The translations under genes and the position numbers were made by a program. This document shows, one piece after another, positions 8,506 to 17,089 of a stretch of 31,860 nt of DNA. Location: the NCBI GenBank assembly GCA_900770215.1, contig CAAGJW010000031.1:1-31860 (forward strand), written 5' to 3'. The notes below the pieces were generated by a model. The model did not search any database, had not been told where the DNA came from, and worked only from the letters and a program-made list of their open reading frames with translations. The DNA comes from Bacteroidales bacterium. GTDB lineage: Bacteria > Bacteroidota > Bacteroidia > Bacteroidales > Muribaculaceae. Position 1 is the first letter of the stretch; every line of letters starts with the position of its first letter.

Positions 8506-11500
8506 TTATCTCAATTCTTTGCGCGAGGTTGTGGTGCCGTCGCTGTAGCGGGTGACCACGATGTTGATGCCCGGGAAGGGCACCTGGCTCTGCTGGCCAG
8601 CCACGTTGTAGTAGGTGCGGCTCACGATGGGCTTCTGGGCAAGGTTGTCGTCGACACCCGAGGTCACATCGAGCTTGAGCTTCCACGTGCGGCTGTAGTC
8701 GCCGCAAGTCGCCGTGGCCAGCACGGTGTCGTTGCAGGCGCGGGTCACATAGGCAATGTTGTCCTTCAGGTCGATGGCATCACTGTTGAAGCTCCATGTC
8801 ACGCCCTCGGGCAGGCCCACCCAGAAGGTGCCGGTCACATGGTCGTAGCTGTCGCCGTCGGCCACCACCACTGCGGCAGCGTTGGCCTTGGCAGCATCGT
8901 TGTGGCAGAATCCCGCAATCGTGGGCAGGGTGTAGTCGTCGCCGCAATCCCAGTTGCCAGGCATGTCGCCCATGGCAGCAAGTTGCTTGATGGTGACGGC
9001 TGTGCCGCCCTTGGCATCGCTCGGCAATGTGCCGTTGAAGTCGGTCACATAGTAGGTGCTGGTAATCGTGTTGTACTGGTCCCACGAGTCCTTGTCGGTA
9101 GAGCCGATGATGTTGCCCACACTGCTGGTCGAGTTGCCGGTGCAGGTGATCTTGCCCATGTTGTAGCAATTGTTGAAGCTGGTAGCCACAAAGTCGGATA
9201 CCATCACGCTGGGTGTGCCACACAGGCCGCCCACAGCTGCGCTGCCAGTCACATCGCCGGTGTTGTAGCAGTTGTCGGCCTCCACGTGGCCGTTGCCCAC
9301 AAGGCCGCCGGTGGCAGTGCCACCCGTCACGTTGCCCACATTGAAGCAGCCAGTCATTGCGGTTGCGAAGCCTCCACTTGCGCACAAGCCGCCTTGCGAC
9401 GAATTGGTGCCCGTGATGGTGCCGCTGTTCCAGCAGCGGGTCATTGTGTCGTGCACACCCCAGAAGGAGCCAATGCCGCACACACTGCCGGTGCCGGTGA
9501 TGTTGCCGGTGTTGTAGCAACTGTCGATGGTGGCGTAGCTGCACATGTAGCCCAAGCCGGCGACATCGATCATGCCAGTGATGTTGCCTGTGTTGTAGCA
9601 AGCAGTGATCACGGCAGGATTGCCGTCGAAGCTGTTCACTGCCGAACCCCACACACCGCCAGTGTAGTGCCCCTTCTTGGCAGTCACATTGCCGCTGTTC
9701 CAGCAGTGCGACATGTGGGTGGACGAGCCCAGCGAGTTGAGCAGACCACCTGTGTAGTAGAGTGCCATGGTAGTGGTGTTGTTGATCTCGCCAGTGTTGT
9801 AGCACTCGGTGAGCACAGCGCTCTTGGTGTATTGAAAGTCGCTCACAAGGCCGGCCACATTGCCGTCGCCAGCGATGGCAGCCGTGTTGTAGCACTGGGT
9901 GAGGGTCACAGTCGACCCCTTGTCGAGCGCAGCCTGGAGACCGGCGACATAGTTGCCGCTTGCGGTGATTGCGCCGTTGTTGACGCAGCGTGTGTAGTCA
10001 ACGCTGTTGGAGTTGGCCGTGAAGCCAGCCAGACCCACGGCATCGGCATTGGTGCAATTCACCGTGCCGTTGTTCACACAATCGGTGAAGTTGAGGCCCG
10101 CCTCGTCGCAATCGGCCACAAAGGGGGCGCAATAGCTCATGGTGGTGGTGATTGCCGTGTCGTTGGTGCACGAGATGAAGCGCGTGTAGGGTCCTGCCAG
10201 TCCTGCAAAGGCGGCACAGTAGGCGGCACGTGCCTTGAGTGCAATCTTGTTGTGGCAGTTGAGGAAGGTGCCATAGGCCACACGGCTCCAAGCGCCATAT
10301 TTGTCGTCGGTGGGATTGGCGCGGCCCTGGAGGGTGAGGTTCTGTATTGTGCCTGTGCTGCCCAGCTTGTCGACGACACCCGTGGTGGTGAGGCGCAGCG
10401 AGTTTATCGTGTGCCCGGCACCGTCGAGCGTGCCTTCAAACTCGGTGTTGCCCGTTGCCATCCAGCTCACAAAGGTGGTGTCGGCAAAGCTGAGGTCGCT
10501 GGTGAGCTGCAAGTAGTCGCCGTCGAAGCCGTAGCCCACCTCGGTGATGTAGTTGGCCGCAACATCCCAGTCGTGCGGGTTGGCGATGAGATAGGGCGAC
10601 TCTTGGGTGCCGAGTCCAGCCAGCGGCACGGGAGGAATGGCCTGCAGGCTGATGGGACGCGAGAAGTCGCCTATCGTGCCGGTGAGCACATCGGTGTGGC
10701 GGCCGCTCACGGGACTGGGCACTTGCAGAATGGTGTCGTTGAGCGTGAAGTAGTCGCCGCTTGCCAGCTTCCAAGTGGCAGCGCTCAGCGTGGCGTTGCC
10801 CGTCATGCTGGTCGCCTTGCGGCCGCTGGCCACATAGAGCACCACCTGGCTGGCCTCCAAAGCCTTCCAGGCACTGGCAAAGCGCTTGATGATGGGATAG
10901 CGGCCAGCAGCGTAGCTCCAGGTGCCGGCATCGAGGCCTTGCAGCGGCTTGCCCGAGGTGAGCGTGGCGGTGAGACTTGGCGTCATGCCGTCGCGGGCAC
11001 CTGCGGCGGCAGCCTTGATGCTCAACGTCTGCCTGTCGTAGTACACATTTTCGGCCGTGCCGGCCAGTGCAAACGCACTGCCGCTCACTGCACCGGCAGT
11101 AACAGCCTCGCTGCTCCACACAGTGCCATAGTTGAGGCTGTTGTGCACGCCTATCGGGGTCTTGGCAATCTGGTTGACCGACAGGCCTATGATGCCGCCC
11201 GTCTTGCCGTGGGCTTGCACCTTGCCTGCATTGAGGCAGTTGTCGATGTCGCCATTCTGGCAGGTGCCGGCGATGCCGCCAGCAGCCACAAGCTGTGCAG
11301 GGGCCTGCTGATAGGTCGATGCGGTGTCGCACAGCACATCGCCGGTGTTCATGCACCCTGTAGCCTTGCCCGTGAGGTAGCCCGCGATACCGCCCACCGA
11401 GCCATTGCCGCCCTTGATGGTGCCGGCATTGTAGCAACCGTTGACGACGGCCTTGTCGCTGGTCAAGCCCACGATGCCGCCTATGCGCGACGACAGGCCG

Positions 11501-14500
11501 AGCACATTGGCATAGTTGCGGCAGTTGTCGACGGTGCCGTGGTTGTAGCCCACGATGGCACCCGACTCACTCCACAGGGTGATGTCGCAATCGGCAGCAA
11601 GGGTGAGGTTCTTGACGATGCCCTGGGGGGCAAGCTGGCCAATGAAGCCCTTGTAGGGCACACTGCGCGAGCCCGTGCTCATGGGCGAGCCCAGCGTGGT
11701 GGCTGTGGGCTGGGTAGCCCAGGTCACCCACTGGAGCAGCATGTTGTGTATCGTGTGGCCATCGCCGTCGTAGGTGCCAGCAAAGCTGCGCGTCTCCTGG
11801 CCTCGGTTTTTGGCCACACACGAGATGCCGTAGAAATCGGCACTCTTCTCCAGGTCGATATCGGCCGTCTGCTTGAAGTATACGTGCGAATAGTTCTGAC
11901 CGATGCGCGACGTGATGTCGCACAGCTTGATGAGGTCGCTCTTGGTCTTGATGAGGAAAGGCGACGCAGCCGTGCCCTGGCCCTCGAAGGAGCGCGGAGC
12001 CACCGTGAGGGTGAAGAGGCGCTCGGGGAAGTACTTCTGCGTAGAGTCGTAGAGCGCCAGCTCGTCGGTGCCGAAGTTGCCGTTGAGCTTCAGGCTGTCG
12101 GCCGCAATCAGGGTGGCGTTGCCAGCCTTCACGTGATGGCCCGAGCCGTCGCGCAGGGCAGCCTGCACCTGGCCCAGGAGGTTGAACTTGGCACTGGTCG
12201 ACACATAGTCGACATGGTCGGGCGTAGTGCTGTCGAAGACCACTGCCGACGAGGCGAAGCGTGCCTCGGGCGTGTTGTCGATGCCCTTGAGGCGTGGATA
12301 GACGCCCTGGGTGAACACCCAAGTATCGGTGCTGAAGCCTGCAATGCCTGCAGCGCTGGTGAGCTCACGGGTGAGCGCGCGGTGCTGGGTCGAGCCCTTG
12401 TCGGCAATCTGGCTGTCGAAATACACGTTGTTGATCACAGGATCGGAATTGGAGGCATTGCTGCCCAGGGCTTCGATGCAGTTGACCGATGGGTCGTAGC
12501 CCGTGGTGTCGGCCTCGATGGTACAAGCCGAGTAGCAATTGCTGATATTGCACTGCAGGGTGTCGAAGGTGGTGCGCACATAGTCGGCGACACTCAGTGC
12601 AATCTCGGTGTGGCCGGTTATGCCGCCCACAGCGGTCGAGAGGGTGTCGGTGCACACGCCCGTGGCATAGCAGTCGCTAAGCTGGCTGCCCATGAGCTGC
12701 CCCACAATGCCGCCAACCTTTGAAACGTAGCCCACGACACGGGCCGAGGCGAAGCAACGCTTGATTTTGCCCTTCATGGAGCAGCCCACCAGGCCGCCCA
12801 AGTTCTGATAAGCCGTGTATCGGCCCGAGACGGTGCCCACAAAGTAGCAATCGGTCACCACAGCCTTGGAATAGGAATAGTTGCCCCACAAGATGCCTAT
12901 GAGGCCACCTGTGCTCAGGTACTTGCCGCCCGAGGTGGTGACGCGGGCAGTAGCATGGCACTTGGTCACCTCGCCGTAGGCCTCGCTAAACAAGCCGGCC
13001 ACCTGGCCGCCCAGGCCTTGCACGGCGCCCGAGTAGGAGCAATTGGTGGCATCGTTGGCCACAGCGGCAACGCCACCGGTAGCACCACCTATGTTAAACA
13101 CTGAGCCATCGGTCACATGCACGTTGTCGAGCGTGCCCTCACACTTGCCCACCACGGTGCCGCAGTAGATGTCGAGCGACTCTACATGGCTCTGCGTGAC
13201 GTTGAGGTTCTTGATCACGGCGGCAGTGTCGCATATGCCAAACAGGCCGGCATAGCCAGTGCTCTGCTTCACGTTGAGTCCCGTGAGCGTGTGGCCACAG
13301 CCGTCAAAGTTGCCGGCAAAGCGATGTTCAAAGTTGCGCCCTATGGGCGTGAAGCGGTAACTGGTCATGTCGATGTCGTTGACCAGCTTCACATATTTGC
13401 CCAAGTAGCTCTTGGCAAAACGATAGTCGCCATCGAAGTAGTCGAGGTTGATGTCTTTGTTCACCTGAATGGCCAGATACACGAGGTCGTCGCGGGTCTT
13501 GATCAGGTAGGGGTCGGCCTGGGTGCCTGAGCCCTCAAGCTTAGTGGTGTTGAACACAGGCAGCTTCACCTTGAGGCCGGTGATAGTGGCGTTGAGCATC
13601 TGGCCCGTGTAGTGGCCATCGCTGGTCGTGAGCGACCAGTTGCCGAAGCTCAGCGTGTCGAGCGTGGCATTCACGGTGCCGGCAAGCGGCACATATTGCG
13701 ACTGGTCGTTGGCCCAATCACGCACACCCACCACATAGAAGGTGCCCAGGTTGCGGTCGTAGTACCAACCGGCCTGCTTGTCGACCTCGACAGTGCCGTC
13801 GGGGTTGAGCACCACATCGACGGTGAGGCCGTGGTCGCCCCAGTTTTTCACCGTCACCAGGTTGTCGCCTTCTTGCTTGAGAATCACGTTCCACACCAGC
13901 TGTGTGGTGTCGGCCTGGGTAGGAATCACGCGGGTCACGGCCATCTTGCCGTTGGCGTGCACGATATGGGTGTCGTAGCCGGCATAGAAGAAGCGGCCGT
14001 CGGCAAGGCATATCATCCACCACGAGTCGATGGTGATGCCATCGTCGGTGAGGTGGCCTTTGATGGTCTCTTTCCACTGGGGCACACCCTTGGTGTTGAC
14101 AGCGGCAATCATCACATCGCCGTATTTCTCGTGGGTGTAGAGCGTCTGGCAGGGGATGGCCACCTCGCCGGTCGAGAAGTCGACTGTGGCTTTCACGCTG
14201 TCGCCCTCATAGAAGTTGGAGATGAGGATGGAGTCGCCGCTCAATTGCTTGATGGCCGTTGAGCCGCCAGTGGCCGAGCGGCCCGCGGTGATCGATAAGC
14301 AGCTGATCACATAGTCGTCGGCCACAATCTGGCTCATTGAGGTGGCCCGGCGGGCCGAAGCCCGGCGCGGCGTGGCCACAGCCTTCTTTTTGGCCGAAAT
14401 GAATTGGGCCGCAGTCATGAGCGTGTCGGTCTCGTAGGGCTTGGAGGCAGGCACCTCCCGATAGGCGGGCGGCGCAGCCTTGGTCTCAGTCGCTTTGCTC

Positions 14501-14598
14501 CCTACGGGGTTGCTCCCTACGGGGCCTGTATTTGCCGCCTGCATGCCTGTGGTCATGCCCAGCAGGGCAAGCAGCAAAAAGATAAATTTCTTCATCAT
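8506..14598 (-). CDS. Giant GLUG-repeat surface protein (GLUG2)
   Basis: A 2030-aa exported protein. Residues 1-21 are a signal peptide (MMKKFIFLLLALLG, ending MQA). About 66-345 is a pair of related beta-rich segments shared with GLUG1. Three GLUG modules then open with G-x-G-T-x-x-x-P-Y/F-L-I near residues 348, 870 and 1326. Each contains F-A/E-G-x-x-D-G-x-G-H-T-I/L and rows of repeats of about 20 residues with G-x-x-G-x-x and C-Y/F-N-x-G-x-I/V. The regular Cys-Tyr-Asn positions fit a ladder inside a parallel beta-helix. About 1870-2030 is a conserved C-terminal domain ending in the tail TYYNVAGQ...GINIVVTRY.DG. GLUG repeats occur in bacterial surface proteins and streptococcal IgA peptidases; no protease motif is seen here. 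An adhesin-like role is inferred. There is no promoter module upstream; LRR2 lies 146 bp upstream with a hairpin between. Confidence 0.85.
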   Translation of the reverse strand: MMKKFIFLLLALLGMTTGMQAANTGPVGSNPVGSKATETKAAPPAYREVPASKPYETDTLMTAAQFISAKKKAVATPRRASARRATSMSQIVADDYVISCLSITAGRSATGGSTAIKQLSGDSILISNFYEGDSVKATVDFSTGEVAIPCQTLYTHEKYGDVMIAAVNTKGVPQWKETIKGHLTDDGITIDSWWMICLADGRFFYAGYDTHIVHANGKMAVTRVIPTQADTTQLVWNVILKQEGDNLVTVKNWGDHGLTVDVVLNPDGTVEVDKQAGWYYDRNLGTFYVVGVRDWANDQSQYVPLAGTVNATLDTLSFGNWSLTTSDGHYTGQMLNATITGLKVKLPVFNTTKLEGSGTQADPYLIKTRDDLVYLAIQVNKDINLDYFDGDYRFAKSYLGKYVKLVNDIDMTSYRFTPIGRNFEHRFAGNFDGCGHTLTGLNVKQSTGYAGLFGICDTAAVIKNLNVTQSHVESLDIYCGTVVGKCEGTLDNVHVTDGSVFNIGGATGGVAAVANDATNCSYSGAVQGLGGQVAGLFSEAYGEVTKCHATARVTTSGGKYLSTGGLIGILWGNYSYSKAVVTDCYFVGTVSGRYTAYQNLGGLVGCSMKGKIKRCFASARVVGYVSKVGGIVGQLMGSQLSDCYATGVCTDTLSTAVGGITGHTEIALSVADYVRTTFDTLQCNISNCYSACTIEADTTGYDPSVNCIEALGSNASNSDPVINNVYFDSQIADKGSTQHRALTRELTSAAGIAGFSTDTWVFTQGVYPRLKGIDNTPEARFASSAVVFDSTTPDHVDYVSTSAKFNLLGQVQAALRDGSGHHVKAGNATLIAADSLKLNGNFGTDELALYDSTQKYFPERLFTLTVAPRSFEGQGTAASPFLIKTKSDLIKLCDITSRIGQNYSHVYFKQTADIDLEKSADFYGISCVAKNRGQETRSFAGTYDGDGHTIHNMLLQWVTWATQPTATTLGSPMSTGSRSVPYKGFIGQLAPQGIVKNLTLAADCDITLWSESGAIVGYNHGTVDNCRNYANVLGLSSRIGGIVGLTSDKAVVNGCYNAGTIKGGNGSVGGIAGYLTGKATGCMNTGDVLCDTASTYQQAPAQLVAAGGIAGTCQNGDIDNCLNAGKVQAHGKTGGIIGLSVNQIAKTPIGVHNSLNYGTVWSSEAVTAGAVSGSAFALAGTAENVYYDRQTLSIKAAAAGARDGMTPSLTATLTSGKPLQGLDAGTWSYAAGRYPIIKRFASAWKALEASQVVLYVASGRKATSMTGNATLSAATWKLASGDYFTLNDTILQVPSPVSGRHTDVLTGTIGDFSRPISLQAIPPVPLAGLGTQESPYLIANPHDWDVAANYITEVGYGFDGDYLQLTSDLSFADTTFVSWMATGNTEFEGTLDGAGHTINSLRLTTTGVVDKLGSTGTIQNLTLQGRANPTDDKYGAWSRVAYGTFLNCHNKIALKARAAYCAAFAGLAGPYTRFISCTNDTAITTTMSYCAPFVADCDEAGLNFTDCVNNGTVNCTNADAVGLAGFTANSNSVDYTRCVNNGAITASGNYVAGLQAALDKGSTVTLTQCYNTAAIAGDGNVAGLVSDFQYTKSAVLTECYNTGEINNTTTMALYYTGGLLNSLGSSTHMSHCWNSGNVTAKKGHYTGGVWGSAVNSFDGNPAVITACYNTGNITGMIDVAGLGYMCSYATIDSCYNTGNITGTGSVCGIGSFWGVHDTMTRCWNSGTITGTNSSQGGLCASGGFATAMTGCFNVGNVTGGTATGGLVGNGHVEADNCYNTGDVTGSAAVGGLCGTPSVMVSDFVATSFNNCYNMGKITCTGNSTSSVGNIIGSTDKDSWDQYNTITSTYYVTDFNGTLPSDAKGGTAVTIKQLAAMGDMPGNWDCGDDYTLPTIAGFCHNDAAKANAAAVVVADGDSYDHVTGTFWVGLPEGVTWSFNSDAIDLKDNIAYVTRACNDTVLATATCGDYSRTWKLKLDVTSGVDDNLAQKPIVSRTYYNVAGQQSQVPFPGINIVVTRYSDGTTTSRKELR
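8519..8904 (-). repeat. Near-identical 3' coding tail, copy in GLUG2
   Basis: Partner of 2200-2585, at a constant offset of 6319 bases and without gaps. It encodes the common C-terminal domain and sorting-like tail. Confidence 0.75.
14495..14524 (-). repeat. 15-bp perfect tandem repeat in the GLUG2 N-terminus
   Basis: TTGCTCCCTACGGGG occurs twice back to back (14495-14509 and 14510-14524). It is in frame and adds five codons per unit, encoding the PVGSN/PVGSK pair just after the signal peptide. Copy-number change would not shift the frame. Confidence 0.8.
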
Positions 14599-14633
14599 AG
14601 TAGTTGTTTTGAATCTTATGTGTAAAATAAAAA

Positions 14634-14675
14634 CATGTACCCGATGAAAAGGCTGGCCTCTTTACCGGGTACATG
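14634..14675 (-). terminator. Hairpin between LRR2 and GLUG2 (terminator or attenuator)
   Basis: Arms CATGTACCCG (14634-14643) and CGGGTACATG (14666-14675) are a perfect 10-bp stem, followed on the minus strand by TTTTTATTTTA. It lies about 70 bases past the LRR2 stop and 36 bases before the GLUG2 start. Because GLUG2 has no visible promoter after it, partial read-through is likely. Confidence 0.65.
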
Positions 14676-14744
14676 ATAGCATTGGTTTCAATTCATTGAG
14701 CCACGATGTCGCATTTCACTTGGCATGTACCTGATGCAGCACGT

Positions 14745-16748
14745 CTATTTCAATTGCTTGCTGGTGGTCACCTTGCCGTTGTCGTAGCGGGTCACCACGA
14801 TGTTGATACCGTCGAAGGGCTCGTTGCTGGCCATGCCCAGGGTATTGTAGTAGGTCACTTGCACGGGCTTGGCCTCGGTGTTGACATCGGTCACTGCAGT
14901 GGGCACAGTCTCTTTCACATAGGTGAGCTTGAACACAGCTTGCTTGGCAGCCTTGGCCGAGGTCGAAGAGCTGGCCTTGGTGTAGTTGGTGTTGTAGGTG
15001 TAGCTGATGGTGTCGGCGCTGATTTGCAGCATGTTGTTGTCGTCGACTGTAGCACCTGTCCAGCTGTCGTCTTTCACATTCTCCAGGTTGAAGCCGTCGC
15101 CTATCAGAGTATTGAGGTCGTTCAGGCCCACGTAATATTGACGCTGGTCGCCATTGTCGGTGTAATGCACAGGAATAGTGCGCACATTGTTGGAAGCATC
15201 GAGGGTCAAATATCTATTGTTCACATTGCTCAGGTCGAGGCTTGAGAGGTGATTGCCTGCCACATTGATTGTGCCCAGATTTGGATTGGCACTCAAGTCT
15301 AACGCATAAAGGTTGTTGTTGTTTACTTTCAGTGTTCCCAGCTTGGTGTTCTTAGTGAGATTCAGGCTGTCGAGCTTGTTGCCATTGGCATTGAGGCTGT
15401 TCAGATTGGGCAAAGCCGAAAGGTCGAGGCTGGAGATGTTGTTGTCGTTCACCGTGAGAGAGTAGAGATTAGCATTGCCCGAGAGGTCGATGCTGGTGAT
15501 GTTGTTGCCGGGCACTTCCAGGTAACGCAGGTTGGTGCACTTCGAGACATCGATCGATGCGAGTTGGTTGTCCCAGAGTATGATGCGGTTCAGAGACGAC
15601 ACGTTGCCCAGGTTCACGCTGGTGAGCTTGTTGCGGGAAGCCGAGAGCGTGGCGAGGCTGGTGTTCTTGCTCACGTCGAGCGTGGTCAAGGCGTCGTCAT
15701 AGCACTGCAGGGTGTTGAGAGCGGTCAGGTTGGACACATCGAGGCTGGTGAGCGCCGAGTCCTCATAGATATTGAGCGTCGTGAGTTTGGGAAGTGCAGG
15801 CGCTGTGAACGAGGTGAGCTTGGGCAGGTCGCACATGTAGATCGACTGCAAGCTGGTGTTGCCCGACAGGTCGATCTGCGACAGATTGGTCTTGGAGAGT
15901 ATCATGCTGGTGGCTGCGGTGAGGGGCGTGAGGTCGACCTGCGAGAGGCCGGTGGTGTAGAGGCTCAACGAGGTCACCTTCGACAGGTTGGCCATGTTGA
16001 CGCTTTGCAGCTTCGGGCAGTAGGTGATGCTCACGTCGGTGAGCGCAGTGTTCTTGGAGAGGTCGATTGAGGTGAACTCAGGCATGTTGGTTATCGACAC
16101 CTTTTTCAAGGCCGTGCACGACGACAGGTCGAGCGTAGTGAATGGGCCGTAATTCAGGATGAAGGTTTCCAAGCTGGCGGGCAACGTGAACGACACCAGT
16201 GCCGAGTCGTGGTCGAAGGTGCACGATGTGAGCTTGGTTGCCTTCGACAGGTCGGCCGTGGTCATCTTTGAAATTTGCTCAAGCGAGACAGTTGTCAGGC
16301 CCGTCAATGTCGAAAAATCAATGCCAGGCAATTTTGGTAAATCTCTCAACGACAGATTGGCGAGATTGGTAAGGCCAACAATGTTGAACTCGGTGAGATT
16401 GCTGTTGGTGCCCATATTGATGCTCGTCAAATTGGTGTTTTTGCTCAAGTCCAATTTGGTTGCCACACCGCCCGTGTAGGAGAGGGAGGCAAGTGAAGTG
16501 AGGTATCCTATACCGGTGAAGTCGCTAATTCCCTTGGATGTGGAACCCGACAAATAAAGCGACTTGATGCTGGCAATCTCAGTGTCGCTGAGCACGTTGT
16601 TTTTGTCTTTATCGTACTTTGCCACAATTGTTCTGAAGTTCTCATCGGGGAAATTGGTCGCGTTAAGGTCCACATCGGCCACCGCATAGGGGGTTGCCAA
16701 CAGAGCCAGACATGCTGGCAACAAGATGTTTTGTAAAGTTTTTTTCAT
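14745..16748 (-). CDS. Secreted EF-hand/leucine-rich repeat protein (LRR2)
   Basis: A 667-aa exported protein. Residues 1-24 are a signal peptide ending AVA. The segment ATNFPDENFR and an EF-hand-like loop at 46-57 (DKDKNNVLSDTE) follow; this pairing is common at the start of secreted leucine-rich repeat proteins. Residues of about 65-515 are LRRs with the repeating core S-L-D-L-S-x-N/L-x-N-L-x-x-L. About 515-625 is a non-repeat domain (YYVGLNDLNTLIGDGFNLENV). Residues 631-667 are the tail found in both GLUG proteins (TYYNTLG...GINIVVTRYDNG), resembling short C-terminal sorting tails of Bacteroidota. The role is probably binding or adhesion at the cell surface (inference). It is controlled by module copy 3, has a leader of about 130 nt carrying a nine-C run, and probably forms a unit with GLUG2 downstream. 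Confidence 0.85.
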   Translation of the reverse strand: MKKTLQNILLPACLALLATPYAVADVDLNATNFPDENFRTIVAKYDKDKNNVLSDTEIASIKSLYLSGSTSKGISDFTGIGYLTSLASLSYTGGVATKLDLSKNTNLTSINMGTNSNLTEFNIVGLTNLANLSLRDLPKLPGIDFSTLTGLTTVSLEQISKMTTADLSKATKLTSCTFDHDSALVSFTLPASLETFILNYGPFTTLDLSSCTALKKVSITNMPEFTSIDLSKNTALTDVSITYCPKLQSVNMANLSKVTSLSLYTTGLSQVDLTPLTAATSMILSKTNLSQIDLSGNTSLQSIYMCDLPKLTSFTAPALPKLTTLNIYEDSALTSLDVSNLTALNTLQCYDDALTTLDVSKNTSLATLSASRNKLTSVNLGNVSSLNRIILWDNQLASIDVSKCTNLRYLEVPGNNITSIDLSGNANLYSLTVNDNNISSLDLSALPNLNSLNANGNKLDSLNLTKNTKLGTLKVNNNNLYALDLSANPNLGTINVAGNHLSSLDLSNVNNRYLTLDASNNVRTIPVHYTDNGDQRQYYVGLNDLNTLIGDGFNLENVKDDSWTGATVDDNNMLQISADTISYTYNTNYTKASSSTSAKAAKQAVFKLTYVKETVPTAVTDVNTEAKPVQVTYYNTLGMASNEPFDGINIVVTRYDNGKVTTSKQLK

Positions 16749-16849
16749 AATTGTTTATCTTTAAAGCATTATATTGATTTTGAATGTAATTGTCCTACAA
16801 AATCTCATTTCGAACAACGACTCAGCTGCTTGTGGCATGCTCCCATGTC

Positions 16850-16858
16850 GGGGGGGGG
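16850..16858 (-). repeat. Nine-base homopolymer in the LRR2 leader
   Basis: Nine G on the plus strand (nine C in the transcript) lie between the -7 element (16894-16887) and the ATG at 16748. Such runs are prone to slipped-strand length changes. Its position within the 5' leader would affect RNA structure or initiation, not the reading frame. Confidence 0.8.
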
Positions 16859-16886
16859 CCACGCCTTGCCCTTGATTGTGATGTAA

Positions 16887-16949
16887 CAAATTTATGTCAA
16901 ACTGGCGGAAAGGTGATTAATATAGATTAAAAAATGCAATTTTTGTAAC
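16887..16949 (-). promoter_or_regulatory. Shared promoter module, copy 3 (upstream of LRR2)
   Basis: Minus strand: GTTACAAAAATTGCATTTT (16949-16931), TTAATCTATATTAAT (16930-16916), 21 variable bases, TAAATTTG (16894-16887). Spacing is identical to copies 1 and 2. The rest of the 340-base gap between LRR2 and the OmpA gene holds the LRR2 leader and the OmpA terminator. Confidence 0.75.
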
Positions 16950-17022
16950 AATTTATCGATTTTATCGATTCGGTTTTCTCATGGCATGGCACAGAAGATG
17001 GCATCGGGGCACAAAAGCGCAA

Positions 17023-17057
17023 AAAAACTCCCCGAGGCAATGCCCCAGGGAGTTTTT
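17023..17057 (-). terminator. Intrinsic terminator after the OmpA-family gene
   Basis: Stem AAAAACTCCC / GGGAGTTTTT with a 15-base loop that itself contains a GGCAATGCC hairpin. The T run falls in the stem on both strands. It lies about 30 bases past the OmpA stop. Confidence 0.8.
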
Positions 17058-17089
17058 ATGGGTGTGTCAATATCGACTGCAGGCCGAGA

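Noticed and set aside
8440..12723. A 1427-codon open frame on the plus strand opposite GLUG2
   Set aside because: Its product is almost only Ala, Val, Gly and His, with no domain or signal peptide. It mirrors the high GC third positions and repeats of GLUG2, whose frame shows clear family motifs.
8506..14598. Recurrent short motifs such as TTGTAGCA and CCGCC as a possible CRISPR or satellite array
   Set aside because: They fall in codon frame and encode the C-Y-N and G-G-L repeats of the GLUG protein.
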